The notes beneath the pieces were generated by a model. The model was not told the DNA's origin. It ran no database searches and worked only from the letters and a program-made list of their open reading frames with translations. DNA of 10,721 bases from JBMOLL01 sp049325415 (GTDB lineage Bacteria; Bacteroidota; Bacteroidia; Bacteroidales; GCA-2748055): assembly GCA_049325415.1 (NCBI GenBank), contig JBMOLL010000068.1:1-10721 (forward strand), given 5' to 3'. Shown here one piece after another: positions 1 through 7,371 of this stretch (position 1 is the first letter of the stretch; every line of letters begins with the position of its first letter). Both the position numbers and the translations under genes were made by a program.

Positions 1-186
1 GGCAAATTTATCATACAGTCCCTCATTCTTCGCGGCAAAATTCTCTGTTGTCTGCACCAATCCTTCATCAACGAGGATGAACGCATTAAGGACATCCTTT
101 GACACATTCATTGCCAACATTGCTGTAAGCACTAAATACATCATACCGATCATTTTTTGTCTCGGTGTTTCTTTTCCGTGTCCCAT
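1..186 (-). CDS. gldM: GldM/PorM, T9SS motor protein, N-terminal fragment
   Basis: This is the first 62 codons of gldM, cut by the left edge of the window. It starts at the ATG at 186-184 (MGHGKETPRQKM...), just downstream of the gldL stop. A short basic cytoplasmic head containing PRQKM is followed by one hydrophobic segment (about residues 13-27, MIGMMYLVLTAMLAM) and then NVSKDVLNAFILVDEGL, a stretch I recognise as the conserved GldM N-terminus. GldM is a single-pass inner-membrane protein. Its helix inserts into the GldL pentamer to form the proton-motive-force motor of the type IX secretion system, and its periplasmic domains reach up to the GldK/GldN ring. The gene lies 24 bp after gldL on the same strand, which fits one operon. 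The periplasmic domains cannot be assessed here. Confidence 0.93.
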   Translation of the reverse strand, partial: MGHGKETPRQKMIGMMYLVLTAMLAMNVSKDVLNAFILVDEGLVQTTENFAAKNEGLYDKFA

Positions 187-210
187 AGATCTCGTTTAAA
201 GTGGGTGATT

Positions 211-1173
211 CTATTTTTTTCTGATCGTCATTGCAGAGAGCATATTGCCATAAATACCGTTAAGTTCGGAAAGGCTCTGCCTGAGTTTCATTATTTCGTC
301 GTTATATTTCTTGGTTTCTTCAACCGACGATTTCAGATTGCTCATCATATCGCCGAGGCCTTTATAGACATCGGTGGTACCTTTGAGGTTATCCTGACTG
401 CCTTTTAACTGCAATTCATAGGTTGAATTGAGCTGGAGGAGGCTCTTGTTGAGTTGATCCAGCTGGTCGTTGAATTTCTTCTGGTTATCGGTGATCTGGT
501 TGTATTCCTGTTTCACCCCGGCCGTCATGGATTCGTAGGTTTTTGTCAGGCTTTCACTGGAAGCGGCAAATTTCTGAGCGACATCATTTCCTGATTTATC
601 GATCATATCTGCCGTTTTCTGGTAACTGGTGGCCAGTTTGCTGACTGACTCATTGAGCACTCCGGTGTTATCACCATAGGCTGTGGCTACGTTGTCCATA
701 TTTTCTGCAGCATGCTGCATTTTATTGAAATATTCCTTGGTAGCCAGGGACGACTGCGTGATGTCGGAGATCTGAGTGGTAGTCTGGGAGATTACATTCA
801 GATTCTGCCCGAGGTCCTTGATCAGTTCAGGACGGATCTCTGCCTGCTGGAATAGTTCATCGAACTTCTGGAGTCCGACGCTCCTGTCGGCGATGGCCTG
901 TTCCTTGTACTCGTCGATCTCGTCCGGATCGGTCATCCCGGCGAGTTCTGGATAAACAAGGGTCCAGTCGAGTTCTTCATGCAAAGGCTCGAAAGCGGAG
1001 AAGAAAAAGATGACAGCTTCGATCAGCAGACCACCGGTCAGGGCGATACCTGCACCAGGCCAGTGCTGAATTTTAAACAGAGCACCAATAATAACTATGG
1101 AGGCTCCAAAACCATATAGTTTGGCGGTAAAGTTTTTCCAGCCCGAACTCTGTACTAGTTCTGTAATTCCCAT
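211..1173 (-). CDS. gldL: GldL/PorL, T9SS and gliding motor inner-membrane protein
   Basis: A 320-residue protein. Two transmembrane helices lie at the N-terminus, about residues 19-38 (containing ASIVIIGALFK) and 42-61 (GIALTGGLLIEAVIFFFSAF), followed by FEPLHEELDW, a typical GldL signature. In the family, five GldL and two GldM subunits form a proton-driven rotary motor. Membrane-embedded charged residues are needed, and the equivalents here appear to be Glu52 in helix 2 and Lys34 at the end of helix 1. Residues from about 63 to 320 are soluble, cytoplasmic and rich in Gln, Asn, Ser, Lys and Leu, with long stretches likely to form coiled coil. The total length resembles the longer PorL forms more than the shorter flavobacterial GldL (lengths from memory). 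The gene starts 16 bp after the gldK stop and ends 24 bp before gldM, consistent with co-transcription. Confidence 0.94.
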   Translation of the reverse strand: MGITELVQSSGWKNFTAKLYGFGASIVIIGALFKIQHWPGAGIALTGGLLIEAVIFFFSAFEPLHEELDWTLVYPELAGMTDPDEIDEYKEQAIADRSVGLQKFDELFQQAEIRPELIKDLGQNLNVISQTTTQISDITQSSLATKEYFNKMQHAAENMDNVATAYGDNTGVLNESVSKLATSYQKTADMIDKSGNDVAQKFAASSESLTKTYESMTAGVKQEYNQITDNQKKFNDQLDQLNKSLLQLNSTYELQLKGSQDNLKGTTDVYKGLGDMMSNLKSSVEETKKYNDEIMKLRQSLSELNGIYGNMLSAMTIRKK

Positions 1174-1189
1174 AAGAATGTATTTAGCA

Positions 1190-2572
1190 TTAGTTAGTAC
1201 CTAAATAAGAGCGGACGCACCTGAAGCCGATATAGGACTTGGCGGTATCCTGATATTCAAAATCCCTCATGCTGACCTGCAGGAACCTGGCCACGTCTTT
1301 CCAGGATCCGCCTCTGATCACTTTCCGTTTCATGACCGGAGGATCATCCGGACGGGCATCGTACTTGTAGTTGGGATTCATGTCGTGAGAGAAGACATAG
1401 GCAGAGGGATCGTAGGCGTTGATCGTCCATTCGGCTACGTTACCGGCCATGTCATAGAGTCCGTATTCGTTAGCGGCGTAAGTGCCCACTCTTTCGGTGG
1501 CAAGAGCACCATCGTCGACATAATTTCCGCGCAGTGGTTTGAAGTTGGCTACAAAGCAGCCCAGTTTGTTCCTCAGGTAAACACCTCCCCACGGGTACAT
1601 GCTGTGGTCGAGATTACCCCTTGCGGCATATTCCCACTCAGCTTCGATGGGCAGCCTGTAGTTCTGTACAAGCGGCTGTTCTGCTTTTGCAAGAGCGGCA
1701 TTCAGGTAGCTGGTCCTCCAGTTGCAGAAAGCGTTGGCCTGTTTCCAGGACACCCCAACCAGCGGATAGTTGTCATACGATGCATGCCAGAAATACATGG
1801 TAGCAAGCGGCTCGTTGTAGGAGTAAGTAAAGTCTGCGATCCAGCAAAGAGTATCCGGATAAACCAGAACCCAGTCTTTATTTACAAAGGAGCCCCTGCT
1901 TGTAACATCTTCCTGTTCACCGTTCGGACGGGTAACCTTACCCTGGTAAACAACGGTAGGATCGGCAGTGCCGCCGGCATAGTCGAGGGAGAAACGGTTC
2001 GATTTTGCCGAAGCCTGTGCCAGGTCAACCCAGTAGTAATTGTAAATCAGTTTGGTGACATTCAATTCCTTGCCCCTGGGTGAAAGCTGGTCAACGCCCG
2101 AGTAATATACACCGAGGTCGTCGATGATCTGCTTCATGTTGCCTTCTTTATCCTTGGATAAATCAAGCGGGGTTTCCCAGTTGATAATTGCATTCCCGTC
2201 TTTATCTTCCAGCGGGTTGCCATCTTTGTCCTTGGCGATGAAATCTTCCAGACCCTGGGCGGCAAACTCTTTCCTGATGATCGAGTCTTTTACCCAGAAT
2301 ACAAATTGTCTGTACTCATTGTTGGTGATTTCGGTCTCATCCATCCAGAATGCATCGATAGAAACCGTTCTGCTCATGGCATTTTGCGACCAGGCGATGT
2401 CCTGATCACTGGGCCCCATGGTGAACGATCCGGCAGGAATAAACAACATTCCATACGGATCCGGTTCAATATAGGCTTTGCGATTCGGCACACCTACAAG
2501 CTCTCCTGTATTGTAGTCACTACAACCTCCCAGGCTTGCCACAAGAACGACTAAGGCGAATACTCTTTTCAT
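1190..2572 (-). CDS. gldK: GldK/PorK, T9SS outer-membrane ring lipoprotein
   Basis: A 460-residue lipoprotein of the FGE-sulfatase (SUMF1) fold. I chose the ATG at 2572 rather than the in-frame ATG at 2596, because MKRVFALVVLVASLGGC is a complete lipoprotein signal ending in the lipobox LGGC (lipidated Cys17). The earlier start would add eight polar residues in front. Fold motifs follow in order: FIPAGSFTMG, MDETEITNNEYRQFV, PLVGVSWKQANAFCNWR, YRLPIEAEWEYAARG, YDMAGNVAEW, VIRGGSWKD and IGFRCVR near the C-terminus. The two catalytic cysteines of true formylglycine-generating enzymes are absent: after RGGSW the aligned positions are Asp and Leu. The protein is therefore structural, as known for GldK/PorK, which forms a periplasmic ring with GldN/PorN beneath the outer membrane. 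An inserted region (about residues 105-255) contains three DK(D/E)GN motifs. It lies 85 bp after porP and 16 bp before gldL. Confidence 0.95.
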   Translation of the reverse strand: MKRVFALVVLVASLGGCSDYNTGELVGVPNRKAYIEPDPYGMLFIPAGSFTMGPSDQDIAWSQNAMSRTVSIDAFWMDETEITNNEYRQFVFWVKDSIIRKEFAAQGLEDFIAKDKDGNPLEDKDGNAIINWETPLDLSKDKEGNMKQIIDDLGVYYSGVDQLSPRGKELNVTKLIYNYYWVDLAQASAKSNRFSLDYAGGTADPTVVYQGKVTRPNGEQEDVTSRGSFVNKDWVLVYPDTLCWIADFTYSYNEPLATMYFWHASYDNYPLVGVSWKQANAFCNWRTSYLNAALAKAEQPLVQNYRLPIEAEWEYAARGNLDHSMYPWGGVYLRNKLGCFVANFKPLRGNYVDDGALATERVGTYAANEYGLYDMAGNVAEWTINAYDPSAYVFSHDMNPNYKYDARPDDPPVMKRKVIRGGSWKDVARFLQVSMRDFEYQDTAKSYIGFRCVRSYLGTN

Positions 2573-2657
2573 AGCTACATGCGTATTTGAATGCAAAAAC
2601 AGTCTTTTTTTCTAAACGATTAAGATATAAAAAAACCAGTTAAATATAGTTAAATTA

Positions 2658-3596
2658 TTACATTATTCTAATACTCTTATATTTTTGCGGCGTTTTACCA
2701 AAACTCATATCAAAGCAATATCTTACGGTAATCTCGTGAGAACCAGTATTATAACCCACAATTTTTGTCAGATCAAAATCATAGGAGTATCCTATTTTTG
2801 CGCCGTTCATCAAATCAACACCAACAAGAGCCGTAATTGCACCTCCTATTGTATAGGAAACTCCTCCCCAGAACTTTTTATTGTACCTGACATTGGTATT
2901 CAGGTAGATGTGGTTTGATTTTCCGTCGGTCTGCACCAGGAAGGAAGGCATCAGTTCGATCATGGGGTTCGGTAACTGGATGTTGTAACCGGCAGTGGCA
3001 TAGTAGTGCCTCACAAGCCTGGTCTCTGCATTATCTTCCGGAATGTTGAAGGAAGTCTGGTTCAGGTGGGTCACCGACAGCCCGGCATAAAGCTTGTCAG
3101 ACTGGTAAAAAGCTCCCAGGCCCATATCAAAGCCAAAAGCACTGTAGCCTGCCTGTGGAATGGACGGATCACCCTCTGGGGTGATTACATCGGCTCCTTC
3201 CCAGGTGGGGTCGGCCGACTGGTTAACGAGGCCGGCATTTAAACCGAGCCCCAGCTTTCCCTTTCCAAGGTCTATCTGATAGGAATAAGCAAGGCTGAAA
3301 AAGAAATCGTTGTTAAAACCCAGGTTGTCGTTCCTGAGCGTAATCCCCACTCCGTGGGCCCTGCCCAGGAAATTCAGGGGCGCATCGACACTGAAGGTGG
3401 TGCTTACCGGAGCCTTGGGAACACCCATCCACTGGTTGCGAAAGTCGGCACCAAGACAGATCTTGTCGGAAATTCCGACAGAACCTGCATTATACATAGG
3501 CGCCAGAAACATGCTCTGACTGAATTTCGGGTCCTGCTGGGCTATCGTCTCCGAAATGATCATTCCCAGCAAAAACATCACAACCGTTCTCTTCAT
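2658..3596 (-). CDS. porP: PorP/SprF family outer-membrane protein of the T9SS
   Basis: A 312-residue outer-membrane beta-barrel protein. The ATG at 3596 is preferred over the upstream in-frame ATG at 3632, because it begins directly with a signal peptide (MKRTVVMFLLGMIISETIA, cleavage probably before QQDP). The mature N-terminus QQDPKFSQSMFLAPMYNAG matches the family hallmark (QQDPxFSQ...NxAYAG type). The rest is a run of alternating aromatic and glycine strands such as GLGAFYQSDKLYAGLSVTHL. It ends in a barrel-like segment, GSHEITVRYCFDM, before a basic tail. PorP is essential for type IX secretion in Porphyromonas gingivalis, and SprF helps export of SprB in Flavobacterium. Its place at the head of porP-gldK-gldL-gldM matches the Porphyromonas order and argues that this is the core PorP rather than one of the many scattered paralogues. 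The stop is 85 bp upstream of gldK. Confidence 0.9.
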   Translation of the reverse strand: MKRTVVMFLLGMIISETIAQQDPKFSQSMFLAPMYNAGSVGISDKICLGADFRNQWMGVPKAPVSTTFSVDAPLNFLGRAHGVGITLRNDNLGFNNDFFFSLAYSYQIDLGKGKLGLGLNAGLVNQSADPTWEGADVITPEGDPSIPQAGYSAFGFDMGLGAFYQSDKLYAGLSVTHLNQTSFNIPEDNAETRLVRHYYATAGYNIQLPNPMIELMPSFLVQTDGKSNHIYLNTNVRYNKKFWGGVSYTIGGAITALVGVDLMNGAKIGYSYDFDLTKIVGYNTGSHEITVRYCFDMSFGKTPQKYKSIRIM

Positions 3597-3679
3597 CAAT
3601 TTGATAATCAAGGTTGCCAGTTCTACATCCATGAACGCATTTTGCGAAATGTAAAATAAGTAAAAAATCTTCTACACCC

Positions 3680-3687
3680 CAAATTTA
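3680..3687 (-). promoter_or_regulatory. Candidate -7 element of the porP-gldKLM promoter
   Basis: On the minus strand this reads TAAATTTG, an exact match to the Bacteroidota -7 element TAnnTTTG. It is about 85 bp upstream of the porP ATG, which would give a leader of roughly 75-80 nt. I see no TTG or TTTG at the expected distance upstream (TTA at best), so the -33 half is weak. That could mean an activator-dependent promoter, an alternative sigma factor, or a chance match in AT-rich DNA. The gap 3597-3775 holds no other convincing gene. Confidence 0.45.
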
Positions 3688-3708
3688 TTAACAGAAGAAT
3701 GTTAATAA
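3685..3708. repeat. Perfect 9-bp inverted repeat, possible operator
   Basis: TTATTAACA at 3685-3693 and TGTTAATAA at 3700-3708 are exact reverse complements separated by the 6-nt spacer GAAGAA. The dyad overlaps the last bases of the candidate porP -7 element and fills the space between it and the expected -33 position, which is where a repressor or activator dimer would act. A terminator for the upstream topA unit is the alternative. However, the stem is AT-rich (two G-C pairs out of nine) and on the minus strand it is followed by AATTTGGGG rather than a U-tract, so I favour an operator. Confidence 0.5.
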
Positions 3709-3775
3709 CCCCTGATGTGCAGAAAATATATATCACGTTATCAGTCTCTTGCCAGAGCCGCAACAGGATAAAATT

Positions 3776-4960
3776 TTACTCCGGATCCGGGCTCAGCCGG
3801 TGCAAATACCGCCACCAGCGGTCCGGAATCTCCTGATTGCAGGCTTGCTGGTAGTCTTCATACGAGCAGGAAATGAAAAAGTTGCCTCCCGTAGCCGGAT
3901 TTTTTACCGGGATTTCCATCCACCAGCGTTCTGAAATGGTGCTTTTGATGAAAATAATGTCATGACCGGCGGCATCCAGGTTAACAATAAATTTTCTGGT
4001 TTGCCCCGGTGTGTCGACCGGGTTTTCCTTGATCCGGTGACTGAAGCCCTCGGTGAAATACCAGAGGGCCTGGGCGGCAAGATGGGCCGATTGTTCGTTC
4101 AGGTCTTTCCCGGGGCAGAGTTCAAAGAAACCGATGGCGCTTACTTTTTCACTCAGGCCGCAATACCTGGAAATGGAGCAAATCTCATCCCCGAAAAAGC
4201 CATTGGGCGACGGAAGGGCCACTCCCGGAGCATCGGAATGTCTTATCACCGACATATCAATGCTTACAAAGGAAGCATCCCTGATCAGGGGCTCGGTGAT
4301 CCGGATATCGGAGCGGGCCATGCCCAGGCGGACGGATTCCTGGAAGTGCGTTTCCATGTATTCGATCGCCGAAACTGGAACAAAGTAATTCTGATGACCA
4401 ATATTATTCAGAACAAACACTTTTTCACGCCCCTGCTTCATGATATAATCAAGGTAGTTCATGGAGTGCAGTGCCTGAGACTCCCCGGGAACGGCGGAGA
4501 AATCGAGTCGCGGATCAACCGTCAGGACCTGGTGGATGCCGGGATCTTTCTCCAGGGCGTAGAGGATCCCCAGCGAGAGGTCCTGGCTTCCCCCGATCAG
4601 CACCGGAATAATATTGCGTTCCCGCAGCTCCATGTAAATGTCGCGCAGGGCATAATAGGAGTCGTTGACACTGGCAGTGATCTTCAGGTTGCCCAGGTCG
4701 CAGATCCGGATATTGTTTTGCGGCTTGCGCAACTGATACAGGTAGGTGCGCACCATATCAGGGGCAGTACGGCTGCCTTTTATAAAGGCATTGTCATCCT
4801 GGGGGATCCCGATCAGCGCCAGGTGGAACCGGTCGAGGTCCCTGATCGGATGGTCGGGGGTATGGACCACGATATTCCTGCTGAAGGTGTCCTCTTCGCT
4901 AAGAAGGGTAAATGCCGGCCGTTCAAGTCCAACCGGATCAAAATAATCGTTCAGGTCCAT
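3776..4960 (-). CDS. Arginase/formiminoglutamase-fold protein with degraded metal site
   Basis: A 394-residue protein starting at the ATG at 4960, five bases after the topA stop. An earlier in-frame ATG at 5023 would overlap topA by 58 bp and add a charged, non-conserved leader. Arginase-fold landmarks are recognisable in order: LIGIPQDDNAFIKGSRTAPDMVR, the loop IGGSQDLSLG (residues 122-131, usually GGDHS), TVDPRLDF (147-154, usually DAHxD), SIDMSVIRHSDAPG (233-246, usually DxDxxDP) and FFELCPGKD (usually VEVNPxxD). Against arginase ligands, the first His is Gln126, the DAH His is Arg151 and the second Asp of DxD is Ser237. Asp149, Asp153 and Asp235 remain. Such proteins are usually auto-annotated as formimidoylglutamase, but hydrolysis by the normal two-metal mechanism looks doubtful. 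A C-terminal extension of about 75 residues contains two WW pairs (RWWMEIP, DRWWRYL). No signal peptide is seen, so it is probably cytoplasmic. Its true role is unknown. Confidence 0.85.
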   Translation of the reverse strand: MDLNDYFDPVGLERPAFTLLSEEDTFSRNIVVHTPDHPIRDLDRFHLALIGIPQDDNAFIKGSRTAPDMVRTYLYQLRKPQNNIRICDLGNLKITASVNDSYYALRDIYMELRERNIIPVLIGGSQDLSLGILYALEKDPGIHQVLTVDPRLDFSAVPGESQALHSMNYLDYIMKQGREKVFVLNNIGHQNYFVPVSAIEYMETHFQESVRLGMARSDIRITEPLIRDASFVSIDMSVIRHSDAPGVALPSPNGFFGDEICSISRYCGLSEKVSAIGFFELCPGKDLNEQSAHLAAQALWYFTEGFSHRIKENPVDTPGQTRKFIVNLDAAGHDIIFIKSTISERWWMEIPVKNPATGGNFFISCSYEDYQQACNQEIPDRWWRYLHRLSPDPE

Positions 4961-4965
4961 AGGAT

Positions 4966-7284
4966 CTATTTTTTGGTGCTTTTCTTTGCCTTGACAGGAC
5001 CTTTTGCGATGATCTCCCTGCATTGTTCGAGCGTCAGCGCTGCCGGATCGGTACCCTTCGGGATCTTGAAATTTTCCTTATTAAAGGTAATGTAAGGGCC
5101 ATAGCGCCCATTCAGTACCTGTAAGCCGGGTTCCTCCTCGTAGAGCCGGATCACCCTGTTCTTCTCCTCTTCCTGTTTCGATCGGATGATCTCAATACTT
5201 CTTTCCAGTCCGATGGTGTAGGGATCATCGGTTTTGGCCAGCGAATAGAATTTTCCCTGATACCTGGCATAGGGTCCGAATTTTCCGATCCCTATAGTGA
5301 CTTCCGCACCGGCCCATTCGCCGAGGTTCCTCGGTAAACGGAACAGGGTGAGTGCCTCTTCCAGGCTGATGGTTTCAATGCTCTGGCCTTTCAGCAGGCT
5401 TGCAAAACGGGGCTTTTCCTCATCGGTGGCTTCACCGAGCTGGGCAATCGGGCCGAACCTTCCGATCTTGACATAGACCGGCTTTCCGCTCTGGGGATCC
5501 GTCCCCAGCAACTTCTCTCCCTTGGTTTTCTCTGAACTTTCACTGGTCTGATTCACCTTGTCATGGAAAGGGACATAGAACTTCCTGATCATGGATGGCC
5601 AGTTCATCTTCCCCAGGGCGATTTCATCGAAGGACTTTTCGACCGTTGCCGTAAAATTATAATCCATGATCTCCTTGAAATACTGCTCGAGAAAATCATT
5701 CACAATCAGACCTATGTCTGTAGGGAAGAGTTTGGCTTTCTCAAAGCCGACATTTTCTTTCCTTGTTTCCTGCCTGATCTTTCCCTGCTCAAGGATAAAA
5801 TATTCATAGTTCCTTGTTGTTCCCGGCCGGTCTTCTTTAATCACATACTCCCGCTGCTGTATGGTGGAAATGGTGGGTGCATAGGTCGATGGCCTTCCGA
5901 TCCCGAGCTCCTCCATCTTTTTAACCAGGCTGGCTTCCGTGTATCTCGGCGGCTGCTGGGTGAATTTCTGGGTGGCCTCAATCGTCCGGCCCTCAAGCTG
6001 CTCTCCGTTTTTTACCGCTGGAAGCAGACCCCGGGTTTCTTCTTCGTTCTCATCGTCAAGCGATTCAAGATAAACCTTGAGAAAGCCGTCGAAGATCAGG
6101 ATCTCTCCGTTAGCGAGAAATTTCTCGGCACGGTTGGAAATATCGATGGTAATTGTGGTCTTTTCCAGCTTTGCTTCACTCATCTGGGAAGCAATGGTCC
6201 TTTTCCAGATCAGCTCATATAAGCGTTGTTCGGCCCTGTTTCCGGGTACGGTGACGTTATTAAGGTAGGTCGGACGGATCGCTTCGTGCGCTTCCTGGGC
6301 ACCTTTAGTCTTTGTCTGGAAATTCCTTGCATGGTGGTAATTCTCACCATAGGTCGATTTAATGACATCGGCAGCGGCGGCGATGGCCAGGCCCGAAAGG
6401 TTCACGCTGTCGGTTCTCATATAGGTGATCAGACCGGCTTCATACAGGCGCTGAGCAACCGACATGGTTTGCGAAACCGAAAATCCCAGCTTACGGCTTG
6501 CTTCCTGCTGTAAAGTGGAGGTGGTGAAGGGAGGGGCCGGTGACTTCCTGGCCGGTTTCTTCTCCACGGAGGCAACGCTGAAGCTGCTCTGTATGCACGA
6601 ATCGAGGAATATACGGGTTTCCTGTCCCGATGCAAAACGCTTGTTCAGCTCTGCCTTAATATTCACCTCGCCGGCAGTGCTGCCCTTACCCTGGAATATA
6701 CCGTTAACACGGTAATAGGGAGTCGCGGAGAAACTGTTGATCTCCCTTTCCCTTTCCACGATCAGTTTTACAGCGACCGACTGAACACGACCAGCCGACA
6801 GTGCCGGCTTCACTTTTTTCCACAGCAGGGGGGAAAGTTCAAAACCCACCAGGCGATCGAGGATCCTTCGGGCCTGCTGCGCGTTTACGAGGTGCGTATC
6901 GATAAAACGGGGATTGCGGATCGCTTCGTCAATGGCATTCTTTGTGATCTCATGGAAGACGATCCTCCTTGTTTTTTGGGGATCAAGCTGCAGGACCTCG
7001 AAAAGGTGCCACGCAATGGCTTCTCCCTCGCGATCCTCATCAGAAGCCAGCCAGACCATGGCTGCATCTTTGGAAAGATCCTTCAATTCCTTGACAATCT
7101 TTTTCTTATCCGCTGAGACCACATACTCCGGTTCAAAGTCTTTTTCAATATTTATTCCCAGGTTCTTTTTGGACAGATCACGGATGTGTCCGAAACTGGA
7201 TTTAACCGTGAAATCCTTGCCCAGAAACCTTCCGATGGTTTTCGCTTTGGCCGGGGACTCAACAATAACAAGGTTTTCAATCAT
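4966..7284 (-). CDS. topA: DNA topoisomerase I (type IA)
   Basis: A 772-residue type IA topoisomerase, which relaxes negative supercoils by a transient 5'-phosphotyrosine break in one strand. The Toprim domain is at the N-terminus: ENLVIVESPAKAKTI supplies Glu9, and SDEDREGEAIAWH supplies Asp82, Asp84 and Glu86 for magnesium. LDRLVGFELSPLLWKKV and LSAGRVQSVAVKLI (residues 143-175) mark the core. The catalytic tyrosine is Tyr288 in GLITYMRTDS. EELGIGRPSTYAPTISTI is the later conserved core motif. There are no C-terminal tetracysteine zinc fingers. Instead three repeats of the topoisomerase C-terminal type are seen (IGRFGPIAQLG, IGKFGPYARYQG, NGRYGPYITF), followed by a lysine-rich end. Length and architecture are normal for the phylum. 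It has its own candidate promoter just upstream and is the first gene of a two-gene unit with the arginase-like gene. Confidence 0.97.
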   Translation of the reverse strand: MIENLVIVESPAKAKTIGRFLGKDFTVKSSFGHIRDLSKKNLGINIEKDFEPEYVVSADKKKIVKELKDLSKDAAMVWLASDEDREGEAIAWHLFEVLQLDPQKTRRIVFHEITKNAIDEAIRNPRFIDTHLVNAQQARRILDRLVGFELSPLLWKKVKPALSAGRVQSVAVKLIVEREREINSFSATPYYRVNGIFQGKGSTAGEVNIKAELNKRFASGQETRIFLDSCIQSSFSVASVEKKPARKSPAPPFTTSTLQQEASRKLGFSVSQTMSVAQRLYEAGLITYMRTDSVNLSGLAIAAAADVIKSTYGENYHHARNFQTKTKGAQEAHEAIRPTYLNNVTVPGNRAEQRLYELIWKRTIASQMSEAKLEKTTITIDISNRAEKFLANGEILIFDGFLKVYLESLDDENEEETRGLLPAVKNGEQLEGRTIEATQKFTQQPPRYTEASLVKKMEELGIGRPSTYAPTISTIQQREYVIKEDRPGTTRNYEYFILEQGKIRQETRKENVGFEKAKLFPTDIGLIVNDFLEQYFKEIMDYNFTATVEKSFDEIALGKMNWPSMIRKFYVPFHDKVNQTSESSEKTKGEKLLGTDPQSGKPVYVKIGRFGPIAQLGEATDEEKPRFASLLKGQSIETISLEEALTLFRLPRNLGEWAGAEVTIGIGKFGPYARYQGKFYSLAKTDDPYTIGLERSIEIIRSKQEEEKNRVIRLYEEEPGLQVLNGRYGPYITFNKENFKIPKGTDPAALTLEQCREIIAKGPVKAKKSTKK

Positions 7285-7316
7285 ATTCGCTCTCCTGCAA
7301 CGTTATAAAAGTGACA

Positions 7317-7349
7317 CAAAATTAAAGGAAATGCTTTACTCAGGTCAAA
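7317..7349 (-). promoter_or_regulatory. Candidate topA promoter (-33 and -7)
   Basis: Read on the minus strand, TTTG (7349-7346) is followed after 21 nt by TAATTTTG (7324-7317). This matches both halves of the Bacteroidota housekeeping promoter, TTTG then TAnnTTTG with roughly 19-21 nt between. Transcription would start near 7310, leaving a leader of about 25 nt before the topA ATG at 7284. Of the three promoters proposed in the window, this is the best match. Confidence 0.6.
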
Positions 7350-7371
7350 AAATATGCTAATAAATAATTAT

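Noticed and set aside
1385..2083. A 232-codon plus-strand open frame opposite gldK
   Set aside because: It is a shadow of gldK, whose motifs are conserved and in frame on the other strand.
1190..2572. GldK as an active formylglycine-generating enzyme
   Set aside because: Both catalytic cysteine positions after RGGSW are non-cysteine, and the operon context and lipobox fit the structural ring lipoprotein.
2573..2596. Upstream ATG for gldK
   Set aside because: Starting there would put eight polar residues (MHSNTHVA) before an otherwise ideal lipoprotein signal peptide that begins at the ATG at 2572.
3685..3708. Intrinsic terminator for the topA unit
   Set aside because: The stem has only two G-C pairs and no U-tract follows on the minus strand. 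A T-run occurs only about 20 nt later.
3776..4960. HutG formimidoylglutamase in histidine degradation
   Set aside because: Key metal ligands are replaced and no other histidine-utilisation gene is nearby.
3962..5095. A 377-codon open frame on the plus strand opposite the arginase-like gene
   Set aside because: It is antisense to a well supported gene. Its translation has no recognisable domain and it continues into the 3' end of topA. It is a by-product of GC-rich codon use.
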